From Iamia sp964643485 (GTDB lineage: Bacteria > Actinomycetota > Acidimicrobiia > Acidimicrobiales > Iamiaceae), in assembly GCA_964643485.1 (NCBI GenBank), contig CAZXRA010000053.1, positions 1 through 27,113 of the forward strand: a DNA stretch of 27,113 nt, written 5' to 3'. The stretch's first letter is position 1; each line of letters opens with the position of its first letter. The notes beneath the pieces were generated by a model. It saw nothing but the letters and a program-made list of their open reading frames with translations. It was not told where the DNA came from and searched no databases. A program made the translations under genes and the position numbers. Shown here piece by piece: positions 14,385 to 21,822 of this stretch.

Positions 14385-14690
14385 ATGCAGATCCGTCCGG
14401 GGCTGGGCATCGATGACGAGGCGGTGGCTGCCTTTGCGTCGCGCCACGGGGTCCGACATCTGGCGGTGTTCGGATCTGCCCTGCGCGACGACTTCGGTCC
14501 GGATAGCGACATCGACCTCTTGGTCGAGTTCGAGCGCGGTCGAACGCCAGGCCTCCTGGGCCTCGCTGCCATGGAGATCGAGCTGGGCGAGCTTCTGGGG
14601 CGAGAGGTCGACCTTCGGACCTACGCTGACCTGAGCCGGTACTTCCGGGACACCGTCCGCGACACCGCCCGAGCGCTGTATGCCGCCTGA
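14385..14690 (+). CDS. mntA: MntA-type minimal nucleotidyltransferase antitoxin
   Basis: 101 aa. Signature G30-S31 then S41-D42-I43-D44 (FGSALRDDFGPDSDIDLLVEF) and a third aspartate at D76 (REVDLRTY): a complete MNT active site. MntA proteins neutralise HEPN toxin HepT by AMPylating it. ATG 14385 follows a GGGGGG run at ribosome-site spacing; an earlier in-frame start at 14259 would add 42 residues unlike the family. It overlaps the HepT-like remnant by 11 nt. Since the toxin is broken, this antitoxin is probably a leftover. Confidence 0.85.
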   Translation: MQIRPGLGIDDEAVAAFASRHGVRHLAVFGSALRDDFGPDSDIDLLVEFERGRTPGLLGLAAMEIELGELLGREVDLRTYADLSRYFRDTVRDTARALYAA

Positions 14691-14818
14691 CGACGATGCT
14701 CGCCTTCGGCACCTCATCGAGGCGGCCGAGACGGCGATGCAAGTTCGTGGAGGGACGATCCCGCTCCGACCTCGCTGACGACGAGATGTTGCGACGGCCG
14801 CCAACGACCGCTGCGTGA
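14680..14818 (+). pseudogene. HepT-like HEPN toxin, frameshifted and truncated
   Basis: ATG 14680 opens MPPDDDARLRHLIEAAETAM, the usual start of HepT partners of MntA. After M20 an extra base (CAAGTTC where CAGTTC is expected) sends the frame to a stop at 14776-14778. One frame over, the family sequence goes on as QFVEGRSRSDLADDEML and then turns into unrelated residues before a stop at 14816-14818, next to the right-end arm-like sites. The catalytic R-x4-H part, about 100 residues, is absent. The toxin is therefore non-functional. Confidence 0.75.
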
Positions 14819-14836
14819 GAAGCAGCGTGAGAAGCA
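14815..14836. repeat. Two arm-type sites at the right end
   Basis: GTGAGAAGCA at 14815-14824 and 14827-14836, in direct orientation, 119 bp before attR. They are exact copies of the left-end sites, which supports a role in integrase or excision complex assembly. Confidence 0.7.
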
Positions 14837-14954
14837 AACTTGGGCTAACCGGGTTACTCAGCGGTTCTGGTGGTCGCTCGGGATAGCCCGAATCGGCTGC
14901 TCAGGGGTCAGAAACGGCTCTGACGGTAAGTGGCGGAAATGCATTGAAACAGAC
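14837..14954. other. Right-end non-coding stretch of the element
   Basis: 118 nt between the arm-like sites and attR without a supportable gene. An open frame here on the minus strand reads antisense through the tRNA fragment and is not real. Confidence 0.5.
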
Positions 14955-15001
14955 CTACGGATCAGAAGGTTGGGGGTTCGAGTCCCTCCGAGCGCGCCAC
15001 A
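14955..15001 (+). repeat. attR: right copy of the 47-bp integration repeat
   Basis: Identical to 1416-1462. It is a 3' tRNA-Arg fragment lacking the acceptor 5' strand and D-arm, so it is not a functional tRNA. Similarity continues imperfectly for about 16 nt past the core on the outer side (TCCA and GTCAG shared). Confidence 0.93.
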
Positions 15002-15011
15002 GAGGTCCAAG

Positions 15012-15992
15012 TCAGTTCGACCCATCAAGATCGGTTGGAGTGACTGCCTCGGAGCTCGATGGGCGGGCCTTGTCGTAGGCGTCAAAGCAAGCCTGTGCTT
15101 CGTCCTCCCAGTCGTCGAGATCGCTGCGAGGCCACTCCATGGCGGCGGTGATTATCTCTGCTCCTCGAGCGAACGACCAGATGGTGAACCGGGCGAGCAC
15201 CTCCATCGCATGTGGGTCGACGACAGGAACCCGCCGGACGATGTCGTCCCCGTGCGCCTCTTCGGTGGCCAGGAACACCGTCGACACGTTCATGTGAGCG
15301 ATCGCTGATTGGAAGCCGTAGGGGTTGCGGACGCGATCGTCGGGACCGGCTTGGAACGCGAGGTCGACGAACTCCTGCACCATGGTTGTGATGTCGGGCC
15401 TCGCCTGGCCCGCGATGGTCCACGGCTTCTTAGACGTCAGGACGACATCCGTGAAGAGGTTCGTCGCCTGGACCTTGCCGCCCTCGAGGCGCCTGTCCGC
15501 CTCGGCGTACTCCATTGAGCCGACCCCGTGGGAGAGCTCGTCGACCCGTCGCCGCTGTTTGAGGTCGAGGAGACGGGTGAGATAAGCGCGGGCCGCTCGT
15601 TGGCGTGCGAACTCGTCGCCGGCCTCGACGGTTGCGTTCAGACCGGGACCCAGGATCCAGCGGACCTGTGCCAGCGCTTCCAGCTGGGCGCGGACGACGA
15701 CGAACGGCCCGCCGTGGAGCCGTCGGGTGCGCATCAGCCCGGCGTAGCTGCTGAGCATGTTGGTGGCACCGAGCATCAACACTCGAGCTGTGTCGCTGGC
15801 GAAGGTGCGGAGCTCGGAGGGCCATGGCCCCGCTGGGCCGGACGACAAGGTGATGGCGTCAGCGGACAGGACTGATCCGAACACGGGTCGGCCGTGGTTG
15901 GACGCTTCGATGGTCAGGTACGTCGCCCCTCCTCGTTCGGCGAGATGGGCGATGGCCTCGCCTCGGTCGGGCCATTGGTCGAGGTCGGCCAA
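15012..15992 (-). CDS. Hypothetical helical protein
   Basis: About 326 aa from a TTG at 15992. The open frame extends further upstream, to 16337, but that part is antisense-frame reading through the VOC gene and is rejected. The middle is mostly helical (ELRTFASDTARVLMLGATNML, RAQLEALAQVRWIL, ARAYLTRLLDLKQRRRVDEL), with an acidic C-terminus. No domain is recognised and the true start is uncertain; no good ribosome site is seen. It ends 10 nt from attR, so it is the first chromosomal gene on the right flank and was originally the neighbour of the tRNA, convergent to it. Confidence 0.6.
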   Translation of the reverse strand: MADLDQWPDRGEAIAHLAERGGATYLTIEASNHGRPVFGSVLSADAITLSSGPAGPWPSELRTFASDTARVLMLGATNMLSSYAGLMRTRRLHGGPFVVVRAQLEALAQVRWILGPGLNATVEAGDEFARQRAARAYLTRLLDLKQRRRVDELSHGVGSMEYAEADRRLEGGKVQATNLFTDVVLTSKKPWTIAGQARPDITTMVQEFVDLAFQAGPDDRVRNPYGFQSAIAHMNVSTVFLATEEAHGDDIVRRVPVVDPHAMEVLARFTIWSFARGAEIITAAMEWPRSDLDDWEDEAQACFDAYDKARPSSSEAVTPTDLDGSN

Positions 15993-16030
15993 GAGCCTGG
16001 TGTCCGATCGCTGATCGCGTTGCCGCGTCG

Positions 16031-16420
16031 CTAGCTCGAGCCGAGTGATTGCCAGAGGCCCATGAGGTTGCCCTCGCTGTCGGTGAAGTAGGCGGCGACG
16101 CCCATGTCGCCGACCTGTTGGGGCTCGCCGACGGCGGCGCCCCCGTGCTCGGCGATCGTGGCGAGAGCCTTGGCCATGTCGTCGACGTCGATCGTGATGA
16201 CGGGCCGGCCGACGTCCTCCTGGCGCTGGAACATGCCGCCGCCGATGTAGGCGGTCTCGGTGGGCATGCCCGTGTCGTCGGTCGGTCCGGTCTGCACGAA
16301 GTTGTACTCGAACTCCGGCACCGGCTGGATCGCCCACCCGAACACGTCCGAGTAGAACGCTCGGGCCCGGTCGGCGTCATCGTAGGGAACCTCGAAGTGC
16401 ACCACGCGTCCGGTCATCAT
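16031..16420 (-). CDS. VOC (glyoxalase/bleomycin-resistance) family protein
   Basis: 129 aa. Two beta-alpha-beta-beta-beta modules: VVHFEVPYDDADRARAFYSDVFGW and VITIDVDDMAKALATIAEHGG, ending GVAAYFTDSEGNLMGLWQ, the usual D-x-E-G-N end of the second module. Metal ligands can be matched to H8 and the E of DSEGN. The substrate cannot be told; the family includes lyases, dioxygenases and resistance proteins. The start at 16420 (two consecutive ATG codons) follows GAGGAG on the minus strand. It precedes the hypothetical gene in the same direction and may be co-transcribed with it. Confidence 0.85.
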   Translation of the reverse strand: MMTGRVVHFEVPYDDADRARAFYSDVFGWAIQPVPEFEYNFVQTGPTDDTGMPTETAYIGGGMFQRQEDVGRPVITIDVDDMAKALATIAEHGGAAVGEPQQVGDMGVAAYFTDSEGNLMGLWQSLGSS

Positions 16421-16608
16421 CTGCTCCTCGTCCTCGTCCTCGTCGTTGCGCGTCGATGTTACGACTCGCAGGATCTCCCTACTCGCGGGCCCGTGGTGGC
16501 GGATGCCTCCGGCTGTCGCGCCATTGCGGGGTGGGCTGAGGCTCGCTCACAGGCACGACCCTTCCACGCACCAGGGGACCGCTCAGCAGTGACACGTCTT
16601 GGGGCCGA

Positions 16609-16691
16609 TCAGGCGTCCGGTTCCCACCGCAGGAGGTCGCCAGGCTGGCAATCGTGGCCAGCATCACATCGACATCGACGACGATCGGCAT
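16609..16691 (-). pseudogene. Decayed YozG-like XRE regulator
   Basis: A good ribosome site (GGAGGAG) and ATG at 16691 open MPIVVDVDVMLA, the typical start of small YozG-type XRE regulators. Directly after that, in another frame, comes DCQPGDLLRWEPDA and a stop at 16609-16611, which is the typical end of the same family. The 40-odd central residues with the HTH are missing. This is an internal deletion with a frame change; the start and end of the gene remain side by side. The continued first frame to 16479 is nonsense. Confidence 0.75.
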
Positions 16692-16799
16692 CAGAGGATC
16701 TCCTCCACCGGCGACGTGTCAGTGAACGTCAGGCATCGCGCACGTGACGCAATCGAGGTCATGGTTCGATGCCACGACAGTGGTCTGGAGGGGGGTGGG

Positions 16800-17699
16800 G
16801 TGAGCAGCAAGGATCCGTGGGGCCGTGGCCGGCGAGGCGCGATGTCGTCCTTGTCCCGCGGGCTGGAGGATTGGGCGCTGGTGGAAGCGCACCGACGCCT
16901 CACCCTCGGCCCCGCCGGCCGCCCCGACCTCTACGTGCCCCGGTGGCAACGGATGCTGGTCTTCGTCCTCGTGGCCGGCATGGCCGGGTCGCTCGTCGTG
17001 GTGGGCCTCGCCCTGCGCCGTCCCCCCGGCGACCCGCTGGCTGTCGGCAACCCGCCCGCCGTCGCCCCCTTGACTCTCGAGGAGCTGGCCGCGGTGGCCC
17101 GCACCCAGCCACGAGCGCCTCACGATATGTCCCACCCGTACATCCACCTGGTCGTCGACCACATCCCCTCCGAGGCCCAGCGGGCGGCCGGGCTGGTGGG
17201 ATGGCGGGAGGAGCAGTGGATCGCCCGTGATGGTGCCGGCCGCATCCGGGCCGGGGCCCTCCCCGGGGCCGACGAGGCGGGCCAGGAGTTCGACGAGGGC
17301 CGAGGTCCGGGCGGGCTCACCGTCGCCGGCTTCGTCCCCTCCGAGCTCGACCGCCTCCCCCGTGACCCCACCACCCTCCTTGCCGCTCTTCGCGCCGCAC
17401 TCGGTGAGACGGTCTTGCCCGAGCACGTCATCTCGCTTCTCGGTCTCCCCACGCTGGCCCCCGACGTGCGGGGCGGCCTCGTCGAGGCTCTCGGCCAGCT
17501 CGGCGTCACCGTCGTCGACGATGCGTCGCCCGACGACGGTGGCACCCGATTCTCGGCCCCGAGGGGGGACGGGACGGTCGAGGTCACCTTCGGCCGTCGC
17601 ACCGCCCGCCCCACGACGCTGCACGTCCGAGCCGACGAGCCCAGTACCAAGGACCCGGCCAAGACGGTCTTCCGTGTATCCGAGGTCGGCACCGGCTGA
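16800..17699 (+). CDS. Single-pass membrane protein, CU044_5270-like
   Basis: 299 aa from GTG 16800, which follows a GGAGGGGGG tract; an in-frame ATG at 16842 is possible. Cytoplasmic N-terminus of about 50 residues, one transmembrane helix (about 51-72, MLVFVLVAGMAGSLVVVGLAL), then an extracellular domain with YIHLVVDHIPSEAQRAAGLVGWREEQW and a C-terminal VRGGLVEALGQLGVTVVDDASPDDGGTRF region. This resembles the CU044_5270 group of actinobacterial proteins often linked to sigma factors, though no sigma gene is here. The exact role is unknown. Confidence 0.65.
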   Translation: MSSKDPWGRGRRGAMSSLSRGLEDWALVEAHRRLTLGPAGRPDLYVPRWQRMLVFVLVAGMAGSLVVVGLALRRPPGDPLAVGNPPAVAPLTLEELAAVARTQPRAPHDMSHPYIHLVVDHIPSEAQRAAGLVGWREEQWIARDGAGRIRAGALPGADEAGQEFDEGRGPGGLTVAGFVPSELDRLPRDPTTLLAALRAALGETVLPEHVISLLGLPTLAPDVRGGLVEALGQLGVTVVDDASPDDGGTRFSAPRGDGTVEVTFGRRTARPTTLHVRADEPSTKDPAKTVFRVSEVGTG

Positions 17700-17759
17700 C
17701 CGCTCCTCCCTGATCCTGTCCTCCTCGTCCCTCCTCATCGCACCCCAAGGAGTCTCCTC

Positions 17760-18263
17760 ATGGCCCGCCTCGTACCTACGTCCCTGACGCGCGTCGCTGC
17801 CGCCTGCGCCCTCGCTCCCGTGGCCGTCGCCGTCCACCCCGCCGCGCCGACGGCGGCCAAGGAGCCCGCCCTGGTGATGAGCTGCACCACCTCGACCCTC
17901 CCCATCGAGGAGGTGCAGGCCGGGGCCACCTCCGAGGTCTGGTGCGAGTGGGCGGAGCCCGGAGAGTTCGTCGGCGCCATGCTGAGCTCGGTCACCGTGG
18001 CCGTCCACTACGACAACACCGACGGCTTCGGATCCGCCCTCACCGTCACCGGGGAGTGCGGGGGCTCGATCGCCTTCGGGGCCGGCGATCCCTGGAACAA
18101 CACCATCGCCTCGACCCGGCACCACGCCTGCGGGAACATCAAACACTTCGACAACGCCAACCTCACCGGCGACAACAAGCTCACCACTGGCCCGTTCGGG
18201 ATCCTGTGGGCCAGCCTGGGCACCATGCAGAACCGCACGTCGTCGGTGGGCTACGGCGCCTGA
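17760..18263 (+). CDS. Secreted small cysteine-containing protein
   Basis: 167 aa with a clear Sec signal peptide (R-rich start, hydrophobic VAAACALAPVAVAV, likely cut near APTAA at about 32). The mature part has four Cys (SC, WC, EC, AC), probably two disulfides, and is beta-rich. ATG 17760 is preceded by AAGGAG. No family is recognised. It is 60 nt after the membrane protein in the same direction and could be in its operon. Confidence 0.7.
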   Translation: MARLVPTSLTRVAAACALAPVAVAVHPAAPTAAKEPALVMSCTTSTLPIEEVQAGATSEVWCEWAEPGEFVGAMLSSVTVAVHYDNTDGFGSALTVTGECGGSIAFGAGDPWNNTIASTRHHACGNIKHFDNANLTGDNKLTTGPFGILWASLGTMQNRTSSVGYGA

Positions 18264-18295
18264 GCCGGAGACGATGACCTCCGCGTGGCCGACCC

Positions 18296-18775
18296 CTACT
18301 CGCCGTCCCGCTCGTCGCAGCGGGCGTCGAAGGCCACCTCCACCTCGGAGCCGGCCCGTGGGCGGTCGGCGCCGTCCACCGGCACCGCCCGGCCTCGGGC
18401 CTGGATGCGGGCGCCCCGGATGCGGGCCGACGTGACGGTGCCGGGCGGCTCCCCGGCCTCCCCCCGGCGGGCCCAGGCCTCCGCCCCGAAGGCGGCGACG
18501 CCGGTGTCGCCGTCCATCACGGTGAGTCCGGTCGAGGCCGGAACTCCTGTCTCCCCGTCGCCCTCCACCCCGACCACGGCCTGCACCACCTGCCCGTCGT
18601 CAGCTCGTCCCACCACGTAGGCCGTCTGCCCGTCGAGGACGCACGCGTCGACGGCGAAGGTGGTGGTGGCGCCGTCGAGGGTGACGCGGGCCGTCCGGTC
18701 GGGGAAGGGCGCTTCCCGCCCGCAGCCCAGGGCGGCGAGGCCGACGACGGCAACGAGGAGGACGGACCGGGGCAC
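18296..18775 (-). CDS. Predicted lipoprotein
   Basis: 159 aa from GTG 18775. Signal peptide with lipobox LAALGC at about 15-20, so the mature protein would be a lipid-anchored surface protein. The mature domain is beta-rich, with a pair of Cys (DACVLDG and DARCDE) and a VTLDGATTTFAVDAC start like small actinobacterial lipoproteins with an antigen-like beta-sandwich. No named family is certain. It is convergent with the secreted protein, with 32 nt between them. Confidence 0.7.
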   Translation of the reverse strand: MPRSVLLVAVVGLAALGCGREAPFPDRTARVTLDGATTTFAVDACVLDGQTAYVVGRADDGQVVQAVVGVEGDGETGVPASTGLTVMDGDTGVAAFGAEAWARRGEAGEPPGTVTSARIRGARIQARGRAVPVDGADRPRAGSEVEVAFDARCDERDGE

Positions 18776-18848
18776 TCCGGCAGCGTACGGAGCAACGCCG
18801 CGAGCACGGGACGCAGGGAGAGCGGGGGCATGCCAGGCTCCTCGGACG

Positions 18849-19379
18849 ATGTACACCATCCACGGCACCCAGAAGCTGCGGGACCGGGTCAAGGCCCCGC
18901 TCGAACCGGTGGTCGACGAACCGACACCCGTGCTCGGCAACTGGTACGCCACGGCCATCTTCTGGCGCCCGACCGTGGCCCTGTTCGTCAACGAGCGGCA
19001 CCTCCTGTCCGTGCTGCTTCCTCTGGCCCCGGCCAAGACGCTGACCGAGCGCTTCCCCGCCCAGCTCGGCTTGGTGCTCGACGCTCTCGGCGCCGACCCC
19101 GGCTTCGTCGCCGCCGAGGTGGCGGCCAGCGCCGACGGACGCTGGGCCAAGACGGCCAGCCGCAGCATGACCGGCACCCAGAACGAGTTCATCGCCCTCT
19201 TGGAGCGGCGCCGCCGCCACCGGGGGCCCGAGGATCTCGTCGTGCTCTCGACCTACCTGGCCAGCATCCCCTGCACGCCCCTCTACCGGGAGGGGAGGCA
19301 CCGGTTCCCGGAGCGGGAGCTGGCCGCCCTCTCCGCCGCCTGGTCCGGCTCGGGGCCCGTGGCGGCGCCCGGGGGTTGA
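18849..19379 (+). CDS. DUF6933-like protein
   Basis: 176 aa. The start MYTIHGTQKLRDRVK, then GNWYATAIFWRPTVALFVNE and a late KTASRSMTGTQNEF motif match what I recall of DUF6933: H-x-T-K/Q-K-L, W-Y/H-A-N, a strand with VNE/VND, and T-x-x-R-S-x-x-G-x-x-N. The function is unknown. The ATG at 18849 is taken because the conserved motif starts right there; upstream extension is antisense to the lipoprotein. It lies divergent from the lipoprotein gene with a 73-nt gap. Confidence 0.65.
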   Translation: MYTIHGTQKLRDRVKAPLEPVVDEPTPVLGNWYATAIFWRPTVALFVNERHLLSVLLPLAPAKTLTERFPAQLGLVLDALGADPGFVAAEVAASADGRWAKTASRSMTGTQNEFIALLERRRRHRGPEDLVVLSTYLASIPCTPLYREGRHRFPERELAALSAAWSGSGPVAAPGG

Positions 19380-19382
19380 CGC

Positions 19383-20105
19383 TCAGGCCGTCGCGTCGAC
19401 GAAGACCCCGTCGCGGAGCACGGGCACGACGGCGCTGGCTCCGAGGGCCGCGGCATAGGCCAGGTCGTCCTTCCAGCCCCGGACCATCTGCTCCCGCCCC
19501 GAGGCGCACTCGGCCAGCACCTCGCCCAGCCGGGGCTCGGCCTCCCGCCACACCGCCGCCGCGGCCCGGGCCTCGGGCGACAGGCGGCCGGGCAATCCAG
19601 CGACGACGGCACCGGCGCCGAGCAGGTCTTCCAGGGCCGGGCGCAGCGACCCGTCGGGCCACCGCTCCCCACAGGGCACCACGGTGATCGTGCCTCCGGC
19701 CCGGGCCAGCCAGGCGGCGACGGCGGCCGCGTTGCGCAGGCAGGCAGCCACCACCGTGGCCCCGGCCTCGTTGGCGATGGTGGCGCAGGTCGACCCGTTG
19801 GGCGAGGGGAGCACGACGCTCGCACCGGCGGGCAGGGCGAGCAGGCTGTCGGGCGAGAGCGACGGCGCGCCCGGTGACCCGTCGGCCAGCACCGCCCCGA
19901 CCTGGGTGGCGAAGGCGGCCGCCGTCTCGTCCCGCCACCGGTAGGGGTGGACGGCAACGCCGGCCGCGACCCCGGCCTCCACCGCCGTAGTGAAGCGGAG
20001 CACGTCGATCACCACCACCACGTCACCCGGCACCGCCTGCACCCCGACCGGGCCCCACTCGACCCGCACGTCGAAGCCGCTCTGCTCGGTCCAGGCCCTG
20101 TTCAT
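19383..20105 (-). CDS. ComB-like 2-phosphosulfolactate phosphatase family protein
   Basis: 240 aa. Family signs: VVVVIDVLRFTTAVEAG, LPSPNGSTCATIA, VAACLRNAAAVA and VVPCGERWPDGSLRPALEDLLGAG. ComB hydrolyses 2-phosphosulfolactate in coenzyme M synthesis in archaea; bacterial members are widespread and their substrate is usually unproven. The ATG at 20105 has AAAGGGG just upstream on the minus strand. It is convergent with the DUF6933-like gene with 3 nt between the stops, and divergent from the FAD oxidoreductase. Confidence 0.8.
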   Translation of the reverse strand: MNRAWTEQSGFDVRVEWGPVGVQAVPGDVVVVIDVLRFTTAVEAGVAAGVAVHPYRWRDETAAAFATQVGAVLADGSPGAPSLSPDSLLALPAGASVVLPSPNGSTCATIANEAGATVVAACLRNAAAVAAWLARAGGTITVVPCGERWPDGSLRPALEDLLGAGAVVAGLPGRLSPEARAAAAVWREAEPRLGEVLAECASGREQMVRGWKDDLAYAAALGASAVVPVLRDGVFVDATA

Positions 20106-20198
20106 GGCCCCTTTCTACCGGAGCCCCGGCGACCGTGGTCCGCTCGTTGTCCGGCCGTGGAGCGGGCAGGGAGGACTGGTGCGGGGCCTCCGCACCCC

Positions 20199-21593
20199 GT
20201 GCGTAACCTGGCGCTCGTGCCACGCCGGACGGTCCAGGTCGACGCGGCCGTCCTCGGGGCGGGGACGGCGGGGGCCAACGCCGCCTACCAGTTGGCCCGT
20301 GGGGGCCGGTCGGTCGTCCTCGTCGAGCGCCGGCCCCTCGACGAGGGCGGGGCGCAGTGGCACAACGGGCTCCTCGACTGGCAGGTCGCCCGGGCTGACC
20401 TCCCCCTGCCCGAGCCCCCCGAGCGGGTGTCGGACCGCGGGGCCCTCCACCTCTTCACCCCCGACGGCCGTCGAGGCGTCACCGTGTCCCGTAGCCCGGT
20501 GGCCAGCGTCGACATGGCCCGGCTCGGTCGTCGCCTGCGAGCCCTGGCCACGGACGCCGGGGTCGAGATGTTCGAGCGGGCCGCGGACCTGCAGGTCACC
20601 TGGCGCGACGGGCGCATGGCCGCCCTCGACCTGACGGCGGCCCCCGAGGGCGCCGACCCCATCTCCCTGCGGATCGAGGCGGCGTTGTTCGTCGACGCCT
20701 CCGGGCGCCGGGGCGCCCTGCGCCGGGAGTCGGCCGTTCTGCGTCGCTGGTGCCCGCCGGTGGGGAAGGACGAGCTGTGCTCGGCCAGCGACTCCCACCT
20801 GCGGATCGCCGACACCGACGGGGCCAAGCGCTTCCTCGACCGCTACGGCGCCGACGCCGGCGACGCCGTCAACGTGATCGGGACGAACGGCGGGTTCTCC
20901 ACCCGCTCGATCAAGGTCTCCGAGGACTTCGAGCATGTGTCGGTGCTCGTCGGCTGCCTGGCCGACGGCACCCACGGCACGGGCCCGGCCATGCTCGACG
21001 CCGTGCGCCGCGACGAGCCGTGGATCGGTGAGCCGGTCCAGAGCGGCGCGGGGGTCATCCCCCTCCGCCGGCCCTACGCCCGGTTCACCGCCCCCGGCCT
21101 GGCCCTGGTGGGCGACGCCGCCTGCCAGGTCTTCCCCGCCCACGGGTCGGGGATCGGCGTGGGGCTCATCGCCGGGCGGGTTCTGGCCGAGGCCGTCAGC
21201 GGGACCGCCGACCCGGGCGACAAGGCCGTGCTGTGGGAGTACCAGGTGCTCTTCCAGCGGGAGCTCGGTGGCCTGCTCGCCGCCTACGACGGCCTCCGGC
21301 GCATGAGCTCGGCCCTGGGCGGGGCCGGTGTGCAGACCATGCTGCGAGCCGGGCTGGTCACCGAGCAGATGACCCACAGCGGCCTCGACCAGCGATGGGA
21401 CTCGCTCCCCGTGGGCCAGCTCCCGGGCATGGCGGCCCGCCTGGCCCGCCACCCCCGGTTGGCGGCCACGATGCTGCCCCGCCTGGCCGCGGCCCAGATC
21501 GCCGAGGGCCTGGGCCGCCGCTTCCCCACCGAGGTGGACGATGCCGCGCTCGCCCGTTGGGACGGGCGGGTGCAACGGCTGGTCGGCGTCTGA
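20199..21593 (+). CDS. FAD-dependent oxidoreductase, tryptophan-halogenase/GGR-like fold
   Basis: 464 aa from GTG 20199 (GTG 20217 is equally possible; neither has a good ribosome site). The Rossmann motif VLGAGTAGANAAYQL with a following VVLVERR begins within 30 residues of the start. The second FAD motif LALVGDAACQVFPAHGSGIGVGLIAGRVLA is near 300-330. This is the p-hydroxybenzoate hydroxylase-like fold of geranylgeranyl reductases, FixC-like and halogenase-like flavoproteins. The substrate cannot be told. It lies divergent from the ComB-like gene across a gap of 93 nt. Confidence 0.8.
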   Translation: MRNLALVPRRTVQVDAAVLGAGTAGANAAYQLARGGRSVVLVERRPLDEGGAQWHNGLLDWQVARADLPLPEPPERVSDRGALHLFTPDGRRGVTVSRSPVASVDMARLGRRLRALATDAGVEMFERAADLQVTWRDGRMAALDLTAAPEGADPISLRIEAALFVDASGRRGALRRESAVLRRWCPPVGKDELCSASDSHLRIADTDGAKRFLDRYGADAGDAVNVIGTNGGFSTRSIKVSEDFEHVSVLVGCLADGTHGTGPAMLDAVRRDEPWIGEPVQSGAGVIPLRRPYARFTAPGLALVGDAACQVFPAHGSGIGVGLIAGRVLAEAVSGTADPGDKAVLWEYQVLFQRELGGLLAAYDGLRRMSSALGGAGVQTMLRAGLVTEQMTHSGLDQRWDSLPVGQLPGMAARLARHPRLAATMLPRLAAAQIAEGLGRRFPTEVDDAALARWDGRVQRLVGV

Positions 21594-21822
21594 TCCCTCG
21601 CACACCCGACGGGTTCGCCGGGGCGGGCAGCAGGACTGTCGCCGGTGACGTCTCGAAGACTCCCCGGGACCGACTACACCTTCGCCGGCCCTGGTGCGTC
21701 TCTGGCCCACGATGGTGACAGTGGGAACCGTGGAGGTCGCTCAGGTGGCGGGACCGGCAAAGGCCCAGCCCGACCCGGCCCTCGCCGTCCTCCCCGGCGG
21801 CCCCCCAACCCGAGGAGATGCC
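21594..21822. other. Intergenic region without a supportable gene
   Basis: 229 nt between the oxidoreductase and the next membrane protein. An open frame through it starts at 21694 but has no ribosome site and no recognisable sequence. I see no strong hairpin or clear promoter. Confidence 0.4.

Noticed and set aside
14858..15085. Minus-strand open frame containing GTRTPNLLIRRS
   Set aside because: Antisense translation of the tRNA fragment in attR; a known artefact.
15993..16337. N-terminal extension of the 15012 gene
   Set aside because: Overlaps the VOC gene and reads as Arg/His-rich low-complexity sequence; the VOC frame has clear motifs.
16424..16446. Repeated CCTCGT units
   Set aside because: A short triplet-like run that holds the ribosome site of the VOC gene; too short for a functional repeat.
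19947..20198. Long upstream extension of the FAD oxidoreductase
   Set aside because: Overlaps the ComB-like gene on the other strand and has no family-like residues before the Rossmann motif.
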